A program made the translations under genes and the position numbers. Of a stretch of 64,000 nucleotides of DNA, positions 44,202 through 54,494 are shown piece after piece. Source of the DNA: Desulfuromonadales bacterium. GTDB taxonomy: Bacteria > Desulfobacterota > Desulfuromonadia > Desulfuromonadales > Syntrophotaleaceae. The DNA lies in contig JASKKK010000008.1 in assembly GCA_030154185.1 (NCBI GenBank), positions 1 through 64,000 on the forward strand. Direction: 5' to 3'. Under the pieces are notes generated by a model, which was not told where the DNA came from, searched no databases, and saw only the letters and a program-made list of their open reading frames with translations. Within the stretch, counting starts at the first letter, position 1; every line of letters begins with the position of its first letter.

Positions 44202-47200
44202 AACAGGCCATCCGCTGGATGACGGAAAACCACGTTGCCGCAAACCTGCTGATGCTGGTTTTCGTGGTCGGCGGGCTGATTATCGGTCTGGCGGTTCAGC
44301 AGGAGGTGTTCCCCGAGGTGGCTCTGGACAAGGTCCAGGTTTCCGTCGCTTATCCGGGCGCCGGGCCGGAAGAGGTGGAAGACGGCATTCTGCTCAAGAT
44401 CGAGGATAACCTCACCGGTGTCGACGGCATCCGACGGCTGCGTTCTCAGGCCATCGAAGGATACGGCACGGTGACGGCCGAATTGCGCACCGGCGCCGAC
44501 GCCAATGTGGTGCTGCAGGATATCAAGACCGAGGTCGATCGCATCATCTCCTTTCCGGAACAGGCTGAAAAGCCCATCGTTACCAAACTTCTTAATCGTC
44601 GTCAGGTGGTTTCGGTGATGGTCTATGGCGACCTTTCGGAGCGCAGCCTGCGTGAATTGGCCGAGCAGGTCCAGAACGACCTGCTGTTGATGCCGAACAT
44701 CACCCAGGTCGACCTGGCCGGCGTACGACCCTATGAAATCTCGGTGGAAATCCCCGAAGCCAATCTGCGACGTTACAATCTGACTCTCGAGCAGGTGGCC
44801 CAACGCATCCGGCAGGCATCGAGGGATATCCCGGGAGGGACCATCAAAACCCGCGGCGGCGAGATCCTCGTGCGGACCAAGGAACGTCGTTACACGGGAC
44901 CGGAATACGAACCCATCACGATCCTGGCGGCTGCCGACGGTACAGACGTCCGCCTCGGGGATATCGCCGCGGTGCGCGATACCTTTCGTGAGACGGATGA
45001 GGAGTTGCTTTTCGATGGCCTGCCGGCGGCCATGGTGCAGGTTTTCCGGGTCGGGGACCAGAAGCCGACGGATATTTCCGAGACCGTCCGGAATTATGTG
45101 CGACGCAAGCGGCAGGATCTGCCGTCTTCGGTAGGACTGGCCATGTGGAACGACGACTCGGAAATTTTCCAGAGCCGTATGAACCTGCTGACCCAAAACG
45201 CCTGCTTCGGACTTTTGCTGGTACTGATTGTCCTCGGTTTGTTTCTGGAGGTGCGCTTGGCCCTGTGGGTCATGCTCGGCGTGCCCATTTCGTTTTTGGG
45301 GGCGCTGTTTCTGATGCCGGCGATAGGGGCCTCCATCAATATGATTTCCCTGTTTGCCTTTATCATGGCCCTGGGCATCCTGGTCGACGACGCTATCGTC
45401 GTCGGTGAAAATGTCTTCGAACATCGCCAGCGCGGCAAGCCTTATCTGCAGGCGGCGATGGACGGGGCGGTAGAAGTGTCGGTGCCGATCGTTTTCGCCA
45501 TTCTGACGTCCGTCGCGGCTTTTTCGCCCCTGTTGTTCATTTCCGGCACCATGGGTAAATTGATCTGGACCATTCCTTCGGTGGTGATTTTGCTGTTTCT
45601 GGTGTCGCTGGTGGAGTCGCTGTTCGTACTGCCGGCCCATCTGGCCATCGGACAGCCCCGCACCGTGCAGGGGCGGGTGCTGACCGCCATAGAGGGCGTG
45701 CGTAAAAAATTCGGTCATCAACTGCAGCGATTCATTGACGGCCCCTACGGCAGGACATTACGTTTCGCTCTGTTTTATCGTTATGCCACAGTCGCCACGG
45801 CTTTGGCGGTGCTGATGCTGTGCCTGGGTCTGATTGGGGGCGGCATCATCAAGTTCGGGTTCATGCCCAAGGTGGAGGGAGATATTATCCTCGTCAATCT
45901 GGAGATGGCACCGGGCACGCCGGTGGCGCGCACCCGGAAGGTGGCGGAGCTGATCCTTGAGCGGGGGCGCGAAACCATTGACGCTTTCGACCGGCAACTG
46001 CCCGAGGGAGGGAGCATCCTGCGCAACATGTTTTCTCTGGTCGGCAGCAGTCTCAGCGGCGGCGGATCGCACCTGTCGACCATCGCCGTGTTCCTCACCC
46101 CGGGAGAGCAGCGGGATATCGGCGCGGCTGAGGTAGCGGCGGATTGGCGGGAAAGGGTGGGCGAAGTACCGGGTGTGGAGTCGTTGGTTTTCAGCACCGA
46201 CCTTGTAAAGCTCGGGGCCAATATCGATATTCAACTGGCCCACGATAGTTTTGAGGTGCTGCAACAGGTTTCCGAAAAGGTCAAGGTGCTGCTGGGCGAG
46301 TACCCGGGCGTTAAGGATATCGCCAGCAATTACGTGCGCGGCAAGCGCGAGCTGAAAATTCGTCTCAAGCCCGAGGCGCGCACTCTGGGCATTACCGAGG
46401 CCGGCCTCGGTAGCCAGTTGCGGTCGGCGTTTTACGGGGCCGAGGCATTACGCCTGCAACGTGGACGCAACGAGGTGCGGGTGATGGTGCGTTACCCGGA
46501 AGACGACCGGCGGCATCTGGCCGATCTGGAGAACCTGCGGGTGCGTACTCCCGATGGCGGGGAAGTCCCGCTGAGTCGCGCCGCCGAGGTCGTCGGCGGA
46601 TACGGTTTCAGCAGTATCAATCGAGCTGATCGCAAGCGGGTGATCAATGTTTCGGCGGATGTCGACAGCCGGCAGGGTAATGCCGAGGAAATCCGTGAGC
46701 ATCTGAGGGAAACCGTTCTGCCGGCGCTGATGAACGCCTACCCCGGACTCAGTTACGATATGGAAGGCGAGGCGCGCGAACTCAATGAAGTCAAGAGCAG
46801 CATGGGGCGGGGTTATCTGCTCGCACTGTTCGGTATCTTCGCCCTGCTGGCCATCCCGTTCCGTTCTTACAGCCAGCCGTTGCTGATCATGGTGGCCATT
46901 CCCTTCGGCATCGTCGGCGCCGTTTTCGGGCATGTGCTGATGGGGTATGATCTGAGCATCATGAGCGTGTTCGGCATTGTCGCCCTGTCCGGTGTGGTAG
47001 TCAACGATGCGTTGCTGCTCATCGATTATGTGAATGTGCGCAGGCGGGTCGGGGATACCTTGCACGAGTCCCTTCTCGAAGCCGGTCGGCGGCGTTTCCG
47101 ACCGATTCTTCTTACCTCTCTGACCACCTTTTTCGGTTTGATGCCGATGATCCTGGAAACCAGCATGCAGGCCAAGTTTCTCATCCCCATGGCCATCAGC

Positions 47201-47335
47201 CTCGGTTTCGGCATCATGTTTGCCACCGGCATTACGCTGCTGCTGATTCCGGCCATGTATCTGGTGCTGGAGGATGTGCGGCGTATGCTGGGGCTGCGTC
47301 CGGAGCATGCCAATCACCGCCAGGCAGGAGAATGA
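44198..47335 (+). CDS. RND-family efflux pump inner-membrane transporter
   Basis: A 1045-residue proton-driven pump with the AcrB-like layout: TM1 (~12-30), a large periplasmic domain, TM2-6, a second periplasmic domain and TM8-12. The conserved TM4 reads SLFAFIMALGILVDDAIVVGENVFEH, with the paired acids of the proton relay. GVVVNDALLLIDYVNVRR lies in the second half. Substrate class (drug or other amphiphile) cannot be set, but it is HAE-like rather than heavy-metal (no CzcA metal motif). It ends 73 bases before ttcA. Confidence 0.93.
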   Translation: MKQAIRWMTENHVAANLLMLVFVVGGLIIGLAVQQEVFPEVALDKVQVSVAYPGAGPEEVEDGILLKIEDNLTGVDGIRRLRSQAIEGYGTVTAELRTGADANVVLQDIKTEVDRIISFPEQAEKPIVTKLLNRRQVVSVMVYGDLSERSLRELAEQVQNDLLLMPNITQVDLAGVRPYEISVEIPEANLRRYNLTLEQVAQRIRQASRDIPGGTIKTRGGEILVRTKERRYTGPEYEPITILAAADGTDVRLGDIAAVRDTFRETDEELLFDGLPAAMVQVFRVGDQKPTDISETVRNYVRRKRQDLPSSVGLAMWNDDSEIFQSRMNLLTQNACFGLLLVLIVLGLFLEVRLALWVMLGVPISFLGALFLMPAIGASINMISLFAFIMALGILVDDAIVVGENVFEHRQRGKPYLQAAMDGAVEVSVPIVFAILTSVAAFSPLLFISGTMGKLIWTIPSVVILLFLVSLVESLFVLPAHLAIGQPRTVQGRVLTAIEGVRKKFGHQLQRFIDGPYGRTLRFALFYRYATVATALAVLMLCLGLIGGGIIKFGFMPKVEGDIILVNLEMAPGTPVARTRKVAELILERGRETIDAFDRQLPEGGSILRNMFSLVGSSLSGGGSHLSTIAVFLTPGEQRDIGAAEVAADWRERVGEVPGVESLVFSTDLVKLGANIDIQLAHDSFEVLQQVSEKVKVLLGEYPGVKDIASNYVRGKRELKIRLKPEARTLGITEAGLGSQLRSAFYGAEALRLQRGRNEVRVMVRYPEDDRRHLADLENLRVRTPDGGEVPLSRAAEVVGGYGFSSINRADRKRVINVSADVDSRQGNAEEIREHLRETVLPALMNAYPGLSYDMEGEARELNEVKSSMGRGYLLALFGIFALLAIPFRSYSQPLLIMVAIPFGIVGAVFGHVLMGYDLSIMSVFGIVALSGVVVNDALLLIDYVNVRRRVGDTLHESLLEAGRRRFRPILLTSLTTFFGLMPMILETSMQAKFLIPMAISLGFGIMFATGITLLLIPAMYLVLEDVRRMLGLRPEHANHRQAGE

Positions 47336-47408
47336 AGGTCCTGCGACTTGCATTAAGAGTCGAAATACCGTAAAAAAGCCTATCATTCATGTCCGGAGGA
47401 AAAAGACC

Positions 47409-48188
47409 TTGCCCATTGTCGAAGATCGTCTGTTTCGCAAAATCAAAAAACTCACGGGGAAAGCCATCGGTGATTTCAACCTTATCGAAGAAGGGGACCG
47501 CATCGCCGTGGCGGTATCGGGGGGCAAGGATTCCTGGACCCTGTTGCATATCCTCGACAGTTTGCGGCGCCGGGCACCGGTCCGTTACGAACTGATCGCC
47601 GTCAACATCGATCCCGGGTTCCCGGGTTATCGTACGGACATCATGGAGGCACATCTTAAAGAATACGGCTTCGCCTGTCGCATGGAGCGCACCGATTGTG
47701 CCGCCATCATTCGGGAAAAACTGCGCCCCGGTTCTTCTTTCTGTGCCTTTTGCGCCCGTTTGCGACGTGGCGTTCTGTATTCGGTGGCTACCGAACTGGG
47801 TTGCAACAAGTTGGCTCTGGGCCACCATCTCGATGATTTCGTCGAGACCTTGCTTCTCAATCAATTCTATGTCGGCACCCTGGCCGCCATGAGTCCCAAA
47901 CTGCTGGCCGACAACGGTCGTCATACGGTGATTCGGCCGATGGTGTACGTAGAGGAGAGCGACGTCGCCGTATTTGCCAGAAACAATGCGCTGCCATTGA
48001 TTCCTTGCGGTTGCCCCGAAGAGATTCGCACCGATCAGAACCGGCAGAAAATGAAACGCCTGGTCAGTCAGCTGTCCGCAGACATCCCTAACCTGCGCAG
48101 CAGTCTTATCGGTGCGCTGGGTAATGTGCAACCGCGTCATCTGCTCGATGCCAACCTCAAGGATTTCAGCTCTGCCGCGCCCGACTGA
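47409..48188 (+). CDS. ttcA: tRNA 2-thiocytidine synthetase TtcA-like
   Basis: A 259-residue PP-loop ATPase with SGGKDS (~37-42), the Cys pair CAFC and a further Cys pair (PCGCPEE) that hold the [4Fe-4S] cluster, plus LALGHHLDDFVETLL. It thiolates C32 in tRNA. I chose TTG 47409, since GGAGG lies eight bases before it; an ATG at 47307 inside the pump gene has no such signal. It is downstream of, but functionally unrelated to, the RND operon. Confidence 0.92.
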   Translation: MPIVEDRLFRKIKKLTGKAIGDFNLIEEGDRIAVAVSGGKDSWTLLHILDSLRRRAPVRYELIAVNIDPGFPGYRTDIMEAHLKEYGFACRMERTDCAAIIREKLRPGSSFCAFCARLRRGVLYSVATELGCNKLALGHHLDDFVETLLLNQFYVGTLAAMSPKLLADNGRHTVIRPMVYVEESDVAVFARNNALPLIPCGCPEEIRTDQNRQKMKRLVSQLSADIPNLRSSLIGALGNVQPRHLLDANLKDFSSAAPD

Positions 48189-48519
48189 ACCTTTGCAGAT
48201 AACGCCTGGGGCCATCCCGAACATCCCGGATGGGACAGCGTGGTTTTCATGTGTGAAACGAGAAAATTTTTTCCAGGGTCAAGAAAAATCAATCACTTGC
48301 GCGGAGGCGTAGTTGTTGTGCGCCGGACAGGCAAATGGGCAGATTGACACAGAGATTGGAGAAAAGAGCCGTTTGCCGATGAAAACTAGGCTAAAATGAA
48401 TATGCCGACATCTGACGAGCGAAGGCCGCGAGTTTGCGCCTCGCAGGGAAAAACTGATGCAATTTGTTTATGGTATTTTTTATCATTATGATCATTGACC
48501 GGTTCGCAAGGCCTTTACC
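48189..48519. other. Intergenic region upstream of the SpoIIE-type phosphatase
   Basis: About 330 bases without a gene. A TTGACA (48345-48350) and a TAAAAT (48391-48396) are present, but not at promoter spacing. No terminator with a T run follows ttcA. I see nothing more. Confidence 0.4.
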
Positions 48520-49284
48520 ATGACTTCCAGCGCTCACAGCAAAGCCGATATCGATCTGGCCAGCGAGGTTCAGCAGCTTCTGTTCCCCAAGGGATCGCCG
48601 CGTTGCAGCTGGTGCTGCATAGACATCAAAAATCGCATGGCGCGGGGCCTTGGAGGGGATTATTTCGACTTTATCCCCCTGCCCGACGGTCGTCAGGTGG
48701 TCTTCCTTGGGGATGTCACCGGCCACGGATTGCAGGCATCGGTCGTCATGGCACTGCTCTATGGATTTATTCATCATGGTACCGAGGAAAACTGTGATCC
48801 ATCCAAAATGGCTTCGCGGGTCAACGATTTTCTGTTTTCTTTTGCCCGTCGTTCCCGGCGTCTGGACCACTTTTTTTCCACTACCCTGTTTTACGGTGTG
48901 ATCGATCCGGCAACACTGGAGATGCGTTACGTCAATAACGGCCAGTCCACGCCCCTTGTGCGGCGCGGCCACAAAATCCTGCATCTCGACGCCACGGGTC
49001 AGCCGCTCGGTTATTTTGCACAACCTGAGATCGCAACGGCGCGTTTTCGCTTTCAGCATGACGATCGTTTTTTGCTCTATACCGATGGCCTGGTGGAGGC
49101 TTTCAATCCCAGGGGGCAGGCGTTTGGCATGACGGGGCTGAAGCGGTTACTGCGCCATCACCGGGGAGGGCATGGCAACTTCCTCGATGAATTGTTTCGG
49201 GCGCAGGCGCATTTTGGCGCCCCCGATCCGCCGCAGGACGACTGCACCGCCATCGTCATCGATTTTCACGGGTCCGCGCTTTGA
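48520..49284 (+). CDS. PP2C/SpoIIE-type serine phosphatase
   Basis: A 254-residue single-domain phosphatase with the metal motif GLGGDYFDFIPL, GDVTGHGLQASVVMALL, FYGVIDP, YVNNGQSTPLVRRG and LLYTDGLVEAFN, ending QDDCTAIVIDF. RsbU-type phosphatases act on anti-sigma antagonists, usually with a sensory domain. Here only ~40 N-terminal residues precede the core, so any input is by partner proteins. No anti-sigma or antagonist gene is adjacent. The start has only a partial ribosome-binding site. Confidence 0.9.
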   Translation: MTSSAHSKADIDLASEVQQLLFPKGSPRCSWCCIDIKNRMARGLGGDYFDFIPLPDGRQVVFLGDVTGHGLQASVVMALLYGFIHHGTEENCDPSKMASRVNDFLFSFARRSRRLDHFFSTTLFYGVIDPATLEMRYVNNGQSTPLVRRGHKILHLDATGQPLGYFAQPEIATARFRFQHDDRFLLYTDGLVEAFNPRGQAFGMTGLKRLLRHHRGGHGNFLDELFRAQAHFGAPDPPQDDCTAIVIDFHGSAL

Positions 49285-49420
49285 CGTTTCGCCGCCCGGG
49301 ATTTGGGGGTGAGACGATGCAGGGACTCATTCTCGGATGCTGCGGCTCGAGAATGGACTTTCATGGCCGGGGCGGCAAATCGTCAAATTTTTCACGGTTT
49401 TTCGTTAAGGAGAAGCCTTT

Positions 49421-52378
49421 ATGGAACAATGGCAGTACAAAGTAGGTGACCGTAAACATGGATTCGAGGTGACTTCGGTGTCGCCGTTGCCGGAAATGCA
49501 TGCCACTCTCGTTCAGTTGCGGCATCTGCGTACCGGCGCCCGCATGGTTCACCTGGATCGCGACGATGACAACAACGTGTTTTCGGTCGGATTTCGTACG
49601 ACCCCCGAGGACTCCACGGGAGTGGCCCATATTCTGGAGCACACTGTTTTGTGCGGCTCTCGCCGATTCCCGGTTCGCGATCCCTTTTTCACCATGCTCA
49701 AGCGCAGTCTGAGCACCTTCATGAATGCTTTGACGGCCAGCGACTGGACCTGCTACCCCTTCGCATCACAGAACGGTACCGATTTTTACAATCTGATGAA
49801 TATCTATCTCGATGCGGCGTTTTTTCCGCTGCTGCGGGGGCGGGATTTCCGTCAGGAGGGACACCGTCTTGAGTTCGCCGATCCGGGAGATGCCAACTCG
49901 CCTCTGCAGTTTAAAGGCGTGGTCTACAACGAAATGAAAGGAGCCATGGCCGATCCTTCTTCGCTGTTGCATCGACGCCTCACTCGCGCTCTGTTTCCGA
50001 CGGTAACCTACGGTTACAATTCCGGTGGCGAACCCGCCGATATTCTCGATCTGAGCCACGAGCAGCTGAAAGCGTTTCACGCTACCTATTACCATCCGGC
50101 CAATGCATGGTTTTTCAGCTATGGCAATTTTCCCCTCGCAGATCATCTCAAAGCCATCGAGGATAAGGCCTTGTGTCATTTCGGTCCGCTGCAGGTGGAC
50201 AGCGGCATCCCCGACGAAGTGCGGTTCGATCAGGCGCGCAACGTGGTGGAAACCTTTCCGGTTGATGCAGGAGAGCCCCTCGCGCGTCGCTCCATGGTGC
50301 AGGTGGCATGGTTGACCTGTCCGGTTTCCGACCCGTTCGAGCGTTTGGGCATGACGTTGCTGTCAGAATTGCTGCTGGGCAACCCGGCAGCGCCCCTTTA
50401 TAAGGCCTTGCTCGATTCGGGGCTGGGGCAGAACCTGGCGCCCGGCACCGGTTATCACGACGATTATCGTGAGACCTATTTCGCCGTCGGTCTGCAAGGG
50501 ACCGATCCGGAAGCCGTTGATGGAATTGAAGCCCTGGTTTTGAATACCCTGCGGGACATCGCTGGCAAAGGGTTTTCCCGCAAGCAGATCGAAGCGGCCA
50601 TACACCAGCTCGAGTTTTCTCACCGCGAGGTGAGCGGCGATCAGTACCCCTACGGATTGCTGTTGCTGATGCGCATGTTCGGTTCCTGGATGCATGCGGA
50701 CGATCCCGTTTCGCCCCTGTGCCTGGAAGGCGATCTGGCGCGATTGCGGGAAGAACTCGAGAAGGGACCGTTTTTTGAAAACCTGATCCGACGTCAACTG
50801 CTCGCCAACACCCACCGGGTCACGCTGTTGCTTAAACCCGATCCAACGCAGAAAGAGCGTGAGGAAAAGCTGTTGCAGACCCGCTTGGACAAAATAGCAA
50901 AACAGCTTTCCGCAAAGGATCGGGATAATCTGGTGCGGTCGGGACTGGAACTGCAGCAATCGCAGGAGGCTGAAGAAGACCTGTCCTGTCTTCCCACCCT
51001 GGAGCTTTCGGATATACCTGCGCGGCAGCCGGCAGTAACTTGTGAGGTCTGTACCTGCGAAGGAGTTCCGGTCCGCTGGTTTGCGCAGCCCACCAACGGT
51101 ATCGGTTATTTTACGGCTAATCTGCGGATCGACGATTTGCCCGTCGAATTGCTCAAGGACGTGCCTCTGTTCTGCTCGCTATTGACCAAAATGGGGGCCG
51201 CCGGACAGAGCTATCTGGAGATGGCGGAGCGCGTCTCTGCGGCTACCGGTGGTCTGCAGGCCAGTGCCGCCATCCTTGAAAGTCCGGCAGAACTCGATGT
51301 TTTTCAACTCGCCGTGGAGTTGCGCGGCAAGGCACTGCAGCGCAATCTGCAGCGCATGTTCGATATTTTCAAAGACTTTTGCATCGCGCCGGATTTTTCC
51401 GATCTCAACCGCCTGCATACTGTATTGCAGCAATTGAAAACCTCTCTGGAAAATTCCGTACCGGGGGCAGGGCATAGCTACGCTTCGCGTGTTGCGGCCG
51501 GTTCTCTGAGTGTGGCGGGGCGCGTAAGGGAAGAGTGGGGGGGGCTGCATTTCATCCGGGAAGTGAAAAGTCTGGCCTCGAAGCGTCCCGAACAGCTTGC
51601 CGATTTCGCCCAGCGCCTCCAACGCCTGGCAAGTTTGATTTTCCGCCGGGACAATTTACGTTGTGCGGTTACCGCCGAAGATGACGTCTACAAAATTATG
51701 CAACCGGTTGTTGAGTCGCTGCTCGCCGAGCTGCCTTCGGCCGGAGGGGATGTCGCTCCGTCGCCTCGCCCCACTCCCTTCGACATGAGAGCTTCGGGTT
51801 GGGTGGCTGCGGTGCCGGTTTCCTACGTGGCCCGGGTTTTTCGAGCTGTGCCTTTGGAGCATGCCGACAGCGCCGTTCTGATGGTGTTGGCCAAACTGTT
51901 GCGCGGTGGGTTCCTGCATCGGGAGATTCGCGAAAAGGGTGGTGCTTACGGGGGCATGGCCACCTACGATGCGCAAAGTGGTTTGTTTGCCATGCTTTCT
52001 TATCGCGATCCGCATCTTATGCGCACTCTCGACGTCTACCGTGATGCGGTTCGGTGGGCGGCACAGGGGCAATTTGCTGCCGTGGACATCAAAGAGGCCA
52101 TTCTCGGAGTTTTCAGCCAACTCGATCGCCCTCTATCTCCCGGAGGAAAGGGGATGCGGGAGTTCCATTACCTCCTGCAAGGGCTCACTCCTGAAAAGCG
52201 GCAGACTTTTCGACAGCGCATCCTTGCTGTCGACGCCGATCAAATTGCCCGTGTCGCGCAACGCTACCTGGTTGACGGCTGGCAACAGAGTGCCGTATCC
52301 GTTGTCGCCGGGGAAGATATGCTGCAGGATGCCAATCGGCAGTTGGGCGATGATGCCCTGGCGCTGGGGCGGATCTGA
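49421..52378 (+). CDS. M16C-family zinc metalloprotease (PreP-like)
   Basis: A 985-residue peptidase with two homologous halves. The inverted zinc motif HILEH (H70-E73-H74) sits in AHILEHTVLCGSRRFPV, and NEMKGAM (~168) holds the third ligand. No signal peptide is visible, so it acts in the cytoplasm on short peptides, as presequence-protease relatives do. ATG 49421 follows AAGGAGA. Length matches the M16C family (~970-1000). Confidence 0.93.
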   Translation: MEQWQYKVGDRKHGFEVTSVSPLPEMHATLVQLRHLRTGARMVHLDRDDDNNVFSVGFRTTPEDSTGVAHILEHTVLCGSRRFPVRDPFFTMLKRSLSTFMNALTASDWTCYPFASQNGTDFYNLMNIYLDAAFFPLLRGRDFRQEGHRLEFADPGDANSPLQFKGVVYNEMKGAMADPSSLLHRRLTRALFPTVTYGYNSGGEPADILDLSHEQLKAFHATYYHPANAWFFSYGNFPLADHLKAIEDKALCHFGPLQVDSGIPDEVRFDQARNVVETFPVDAGEPLARRSMVQVAWLTCPVSDPFERLGMTLLSELLLGNPAAPLYKALLDSGLGQNLAPGTGYHDDYRETYFAVGLQGTDPEAVDGIEALVLNTLRDIAGKGFSRKQIEAAIHQLEFSHREVSGDQYPYGLLLLMRMFGSWMHADDPVSPLCLEGDLARLREELEKGPFFENLIRRQLLANTHRVTLLLKPDPTQKEREEKLLQTRLDKIAKQLSAKDRDNLVRSGLELQQSQEAEEDLSCLPTLELSDIPARQPAVTCEVCTCEGVPVRWFAQPTNGIGYFTANLRIDDLPVELLKDVPLFCSLLTKMGAAGQSYLEMAERVSAATGGLQASAAILESPAELDVFQLAVELRGKALQRNLQRMFDIFKDFCIAPDFSDLNRLHTVLQQLKTSLENSVPGAGHSYASRVAAGSLSVAGRVREEWGGLHFIREVKSLASKRPEQLADFAQRLQRLASLIFRRDNLRCAVTAEDDVYKIMQPVVESLLAELPSAGGDVAPSPRPTPFDMRASGWVAAVPVSYVARVFRAVPLEHADSAVLMVLAKLLRGGFLHREIREKGGAYGGMATYDAQSGLFAMLSYRDPHLMRTLDVYRDAVRWAAQGQFAAVDIKEAILGVFSQLDRPLSPGGKGMREFHYLLQGLTPEKRQTFRQRILAVDADQIARVAQRYLVDGWQQSAVSVVAGEDMLQDANRQLGDDALALGRI

Positions 52379-52494
52379 TCCGTTGATGCTGCGAAAGCAG
52401 ACTTTCGTCCCGGGGGTAAGTATGGTATTTTTACTTGCCCATCACCGTTGGGTGGCGGTCATGAAAGTAAGAAGTGCTTGGGAGTAATAGATTG

Positions 52495-53409
52495 ATGGAA
52501 AAACTTCTGTCCACCAAAGAAGTCGCACAACGTCTCAGCGTCAACGAAAAGATGGTTTATACGTTGATTACCGAGAAGGGGCTTCTTGCGACCAAGATCA
52601 CAGGCAAATGGCTGTTCCCGGCTCATTTGGTGGAGCAGTGGGTCGAAAGCATGACCATCAATTATCCCACCGGCGGTGCTGAGTTGCCGCACAAAAGCGG
52701 ATTGTTGATGATTGCCGGCAGTGACGATATCCTGCTTGACCGGACTTTGACGCTGTTTATGCAGCTCAATGCCGGACACGTTGTGCTGTTCGGAGCTGTC
52801 GGCAGTCTCGGCGGGCTCAAGGCGCTGCGCCGCGGTATGTGTCATATGGCCACCAGCCACCTGGCCGAAGATAATTCGAAGGATTACAATTTTTCCTATG
52901 CCGCCAGCGAACTCGAGGCGCTCCCGGCCGTGGTCAACTTCTGCCGCCGTGAACAAGGTCTGATCGTCGCCAAAGGCAACCCTCACGGTATCCGCAGTTG
53001 TTGCGATATTGCCGAAAAGGATCTGACCGTGGTCAACCGGCCTCTTGGCGCCAGCACCCGTATGATATTCGATCAGCAACTGCAGGAGGCAGGTATCAAG
53101 TCTTCCCGCATCAAGGGATATGGAAACGAAGTGTCCCATCATATCGATATCGGCCTCGAAATCCTTTCCGGAAGGGCCGATGTCGGCCCGGGAATCCGCC
53201 CGGCGGCAGCCTTGCTCGGGCTTGATTTTCTGCCTCTGCGCTGGGAACGGTTCGATCTTCTGATTCCCAAAGACAGTTTTTTCGACAAATCCATTCAGCA
53301 ATTTCTTGCCATTTTGCATGAACCGGCTTTTCATGATCTTGCAGCGCGTCTGGAGGGCTACGACGTGAGTCTTGCAGGGCGCATGTTGTTCCCCGGGGAA
53401 AGCCGATAA
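52495..53409 (+). CDS. HTH-PBP-like regulator, candidate controller of Mo/W uptake
   Basis: A 304-residue protein with an excisionase/MerR-like HTH (~3-50; LLSTKEVAQRLSVNEKMVYTL) fused to a periplasmic-binding-protein-like domain (~60-290; GSVGSLGGLKALRRGMCHMATSHL, VNRPLGASTRMIFDQQLQEAG, ILSGRADVGPGIRPAAALLG). This HTH + PBP_like arrangement is often found beside molybdate or tungstate transport genes. It has no signal peptide, so it senses an oxyanion or related ligand in the cytoplasm. The tupA gene lies 256 bases downstream on the same strand. Confidence 0.87.
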   Translation: MEKLLSTKEVAQRLSVNEKMVYTLITEKGLLATKITGKWLFPAHLVEQWVESMTINYPTGGAELPHKSGLLMIAGSDDILLDRTLTLFMQLNAGHVVLFGAVGSLGGLKALRRGMCHMATSHLAEDNSKDYNFSYAASELEALPAVVNFCRREQGLIVAKGNPHGIRSCCDIAEKDLTVVNRPLGASTRMIFDQQLQEAGIKSSRIKGYGNEVSHHIDIGLEILSGRADVGPGIRPAAALLGLDFLPLRWERFDLLIPKDSFFDKSIQQFLAILHEPAFHDLAARLEGYDVSLAGRMLFPGESR

Positions 53410-53534
53410 TTCGGTACGATCCTTTCTATAGACTTTGCTGTCCCTTGGCGACCCTCCGTTATAGTTTATCAATCTCCTCTATTCCTCGAGATTCTTTTTG
53501 TGAGAATTTTAAGTAGTTTACTCAAAAAAGGCCG

Positions 53535-53579
53535 TTGACTCCATGGCGTTATCACTGTAAGGTTACATCGTCCAGTGAT
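53535..53579 (+). promoter_or_regulatory. tupA promoter with overlapping inverted repeat
   Basis: TTGACT (53535-53540), a 17-base spacer and TAAGGT (53558-53563). ATCACTG (53551-53557) and CAGTGAT (53573-53579) form a perfect seven-base inverted repeat straddling the -10, a likely repressor site for the neighbouring HTH-PBP protein. Confidence 0.45.
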
Positions 53580-53665
53580 CGTCCCTTCATGGAATGTTTT
53601 TGTCCGTGGGGGGGCTTGTTTATCTTAGGGAAGAGTCACGCAACGTTCAGTCGAGGAGGAACCAC

Positions 53666-54472
53666 ATGAAGTCAGTTTTTCGTATTCTGAGCACGAGTTT
53701 TCTGTTGCTGGCGGTTTTGGCCACCGGTGCCATGGCCGTCGAACATCTGAAGCTTTCGACCACTACGTCGACAGACAATTCAGGATTGCTCCGCGCCATT
53801 CTGCCTGCGTTTGAGAAGAAAAACGATTGCAAGGTCGATGTCATTGCGGTTGGTACCGGCAAGGCGCTCAAACATGCCGAAAATGGTGATGTGGATGTGA
53901 CCCTGGTACATGCGCGCAGTAAAGAGGACAAATTCGTTGCAGAGGGTTACGGTGTGAATCGCCGCGACGTTATGTATAACGATTTCGTCATCATCGGCCC
54001 CGCTGCTGACCCCGCCGGTCTCAAAAATGCCAAGTCCGCCGCCGAAGCCATGAAGAAGATTGCTGATGCCAAGGCCACTTTTGTGTCGCGCGGTGACGAT
54101 TCCGGCACCCATACCAAAGAGAAATTCCTGTGGAAATCCGCCGGCGTGGAGCCCAAAAACGACTGGTATATTGAAGCCGGCCGTGGGATGGGCGAGGTTA
54201 TTATGATGGCCAACGAGCGCCAGGGCTACACCCTGACCGACCGTGCCACTTATATTGCCTACCAGGACAAGATCGAGTTGCCCATCGCCTACCAGGGTGA
54301 CAAAAATCTGTTCAATCCTTATGGCGTTATCGCCGTCAATCCCAAGCTGCACCCGCATGTCAACTACGATCTGGCCATGGCTTTTATCGCTTACCTGACT
54401 TCCAACGAAGGTCAGAAAGCCATTGCCGATTTCAAAGTGAAGGGGCAGCAGTTGTTTTTCCTTTATGAATAA
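53666..54472 (+). CDS. tupA: Tungstate-type ABC substrate-binding protein
   Basis: A 268-residue periplasmic protein. After a Sec signal peptide (cut after AMA, ~residue 23) comes the TupA hallmark LSTTTSTDNSGLL, then VGTGKALKHAENGDVDVTLVHA, SRGDDSGTHTKEKFLW and NEGQKAIADFKVKGQQLF. TTTS and SGTHT are the known oxyanion-binding segments. GAGGAGG precedes ATG 53666. It binds tungstate with high affinity in related bacteria. No TupB permease or TupC ATPase follows; a MOT1-type transporter does. Confidence 0.93.
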   Translation: MKSVFRILSTSFLLLAVLATGAMAVEHLKLSTTTSTDNSGLLRAILPAFEKKNDCKVDVIAVGTGKALKHAENGDVDVTLVHARSKEDKFVAEGYGVNRRDVMYNDFVIIGPAADPAGLKNAKSAAEAMKKIADAKATFVSRGDDSGTHTKEKFLWKSAGVEPKNDWYIEAGRGMGEVIMMANERQGYTLTDRATYIAYQDKIELPIAYQGDKNLFNPYGVIAVNPKLHPHVNYDLAMAFIAYLTSNEGQKAIADFKVKGQQLFFLYE

Positions 54473-54494
54473 CCCTTGCTAAATGTAATATAAA

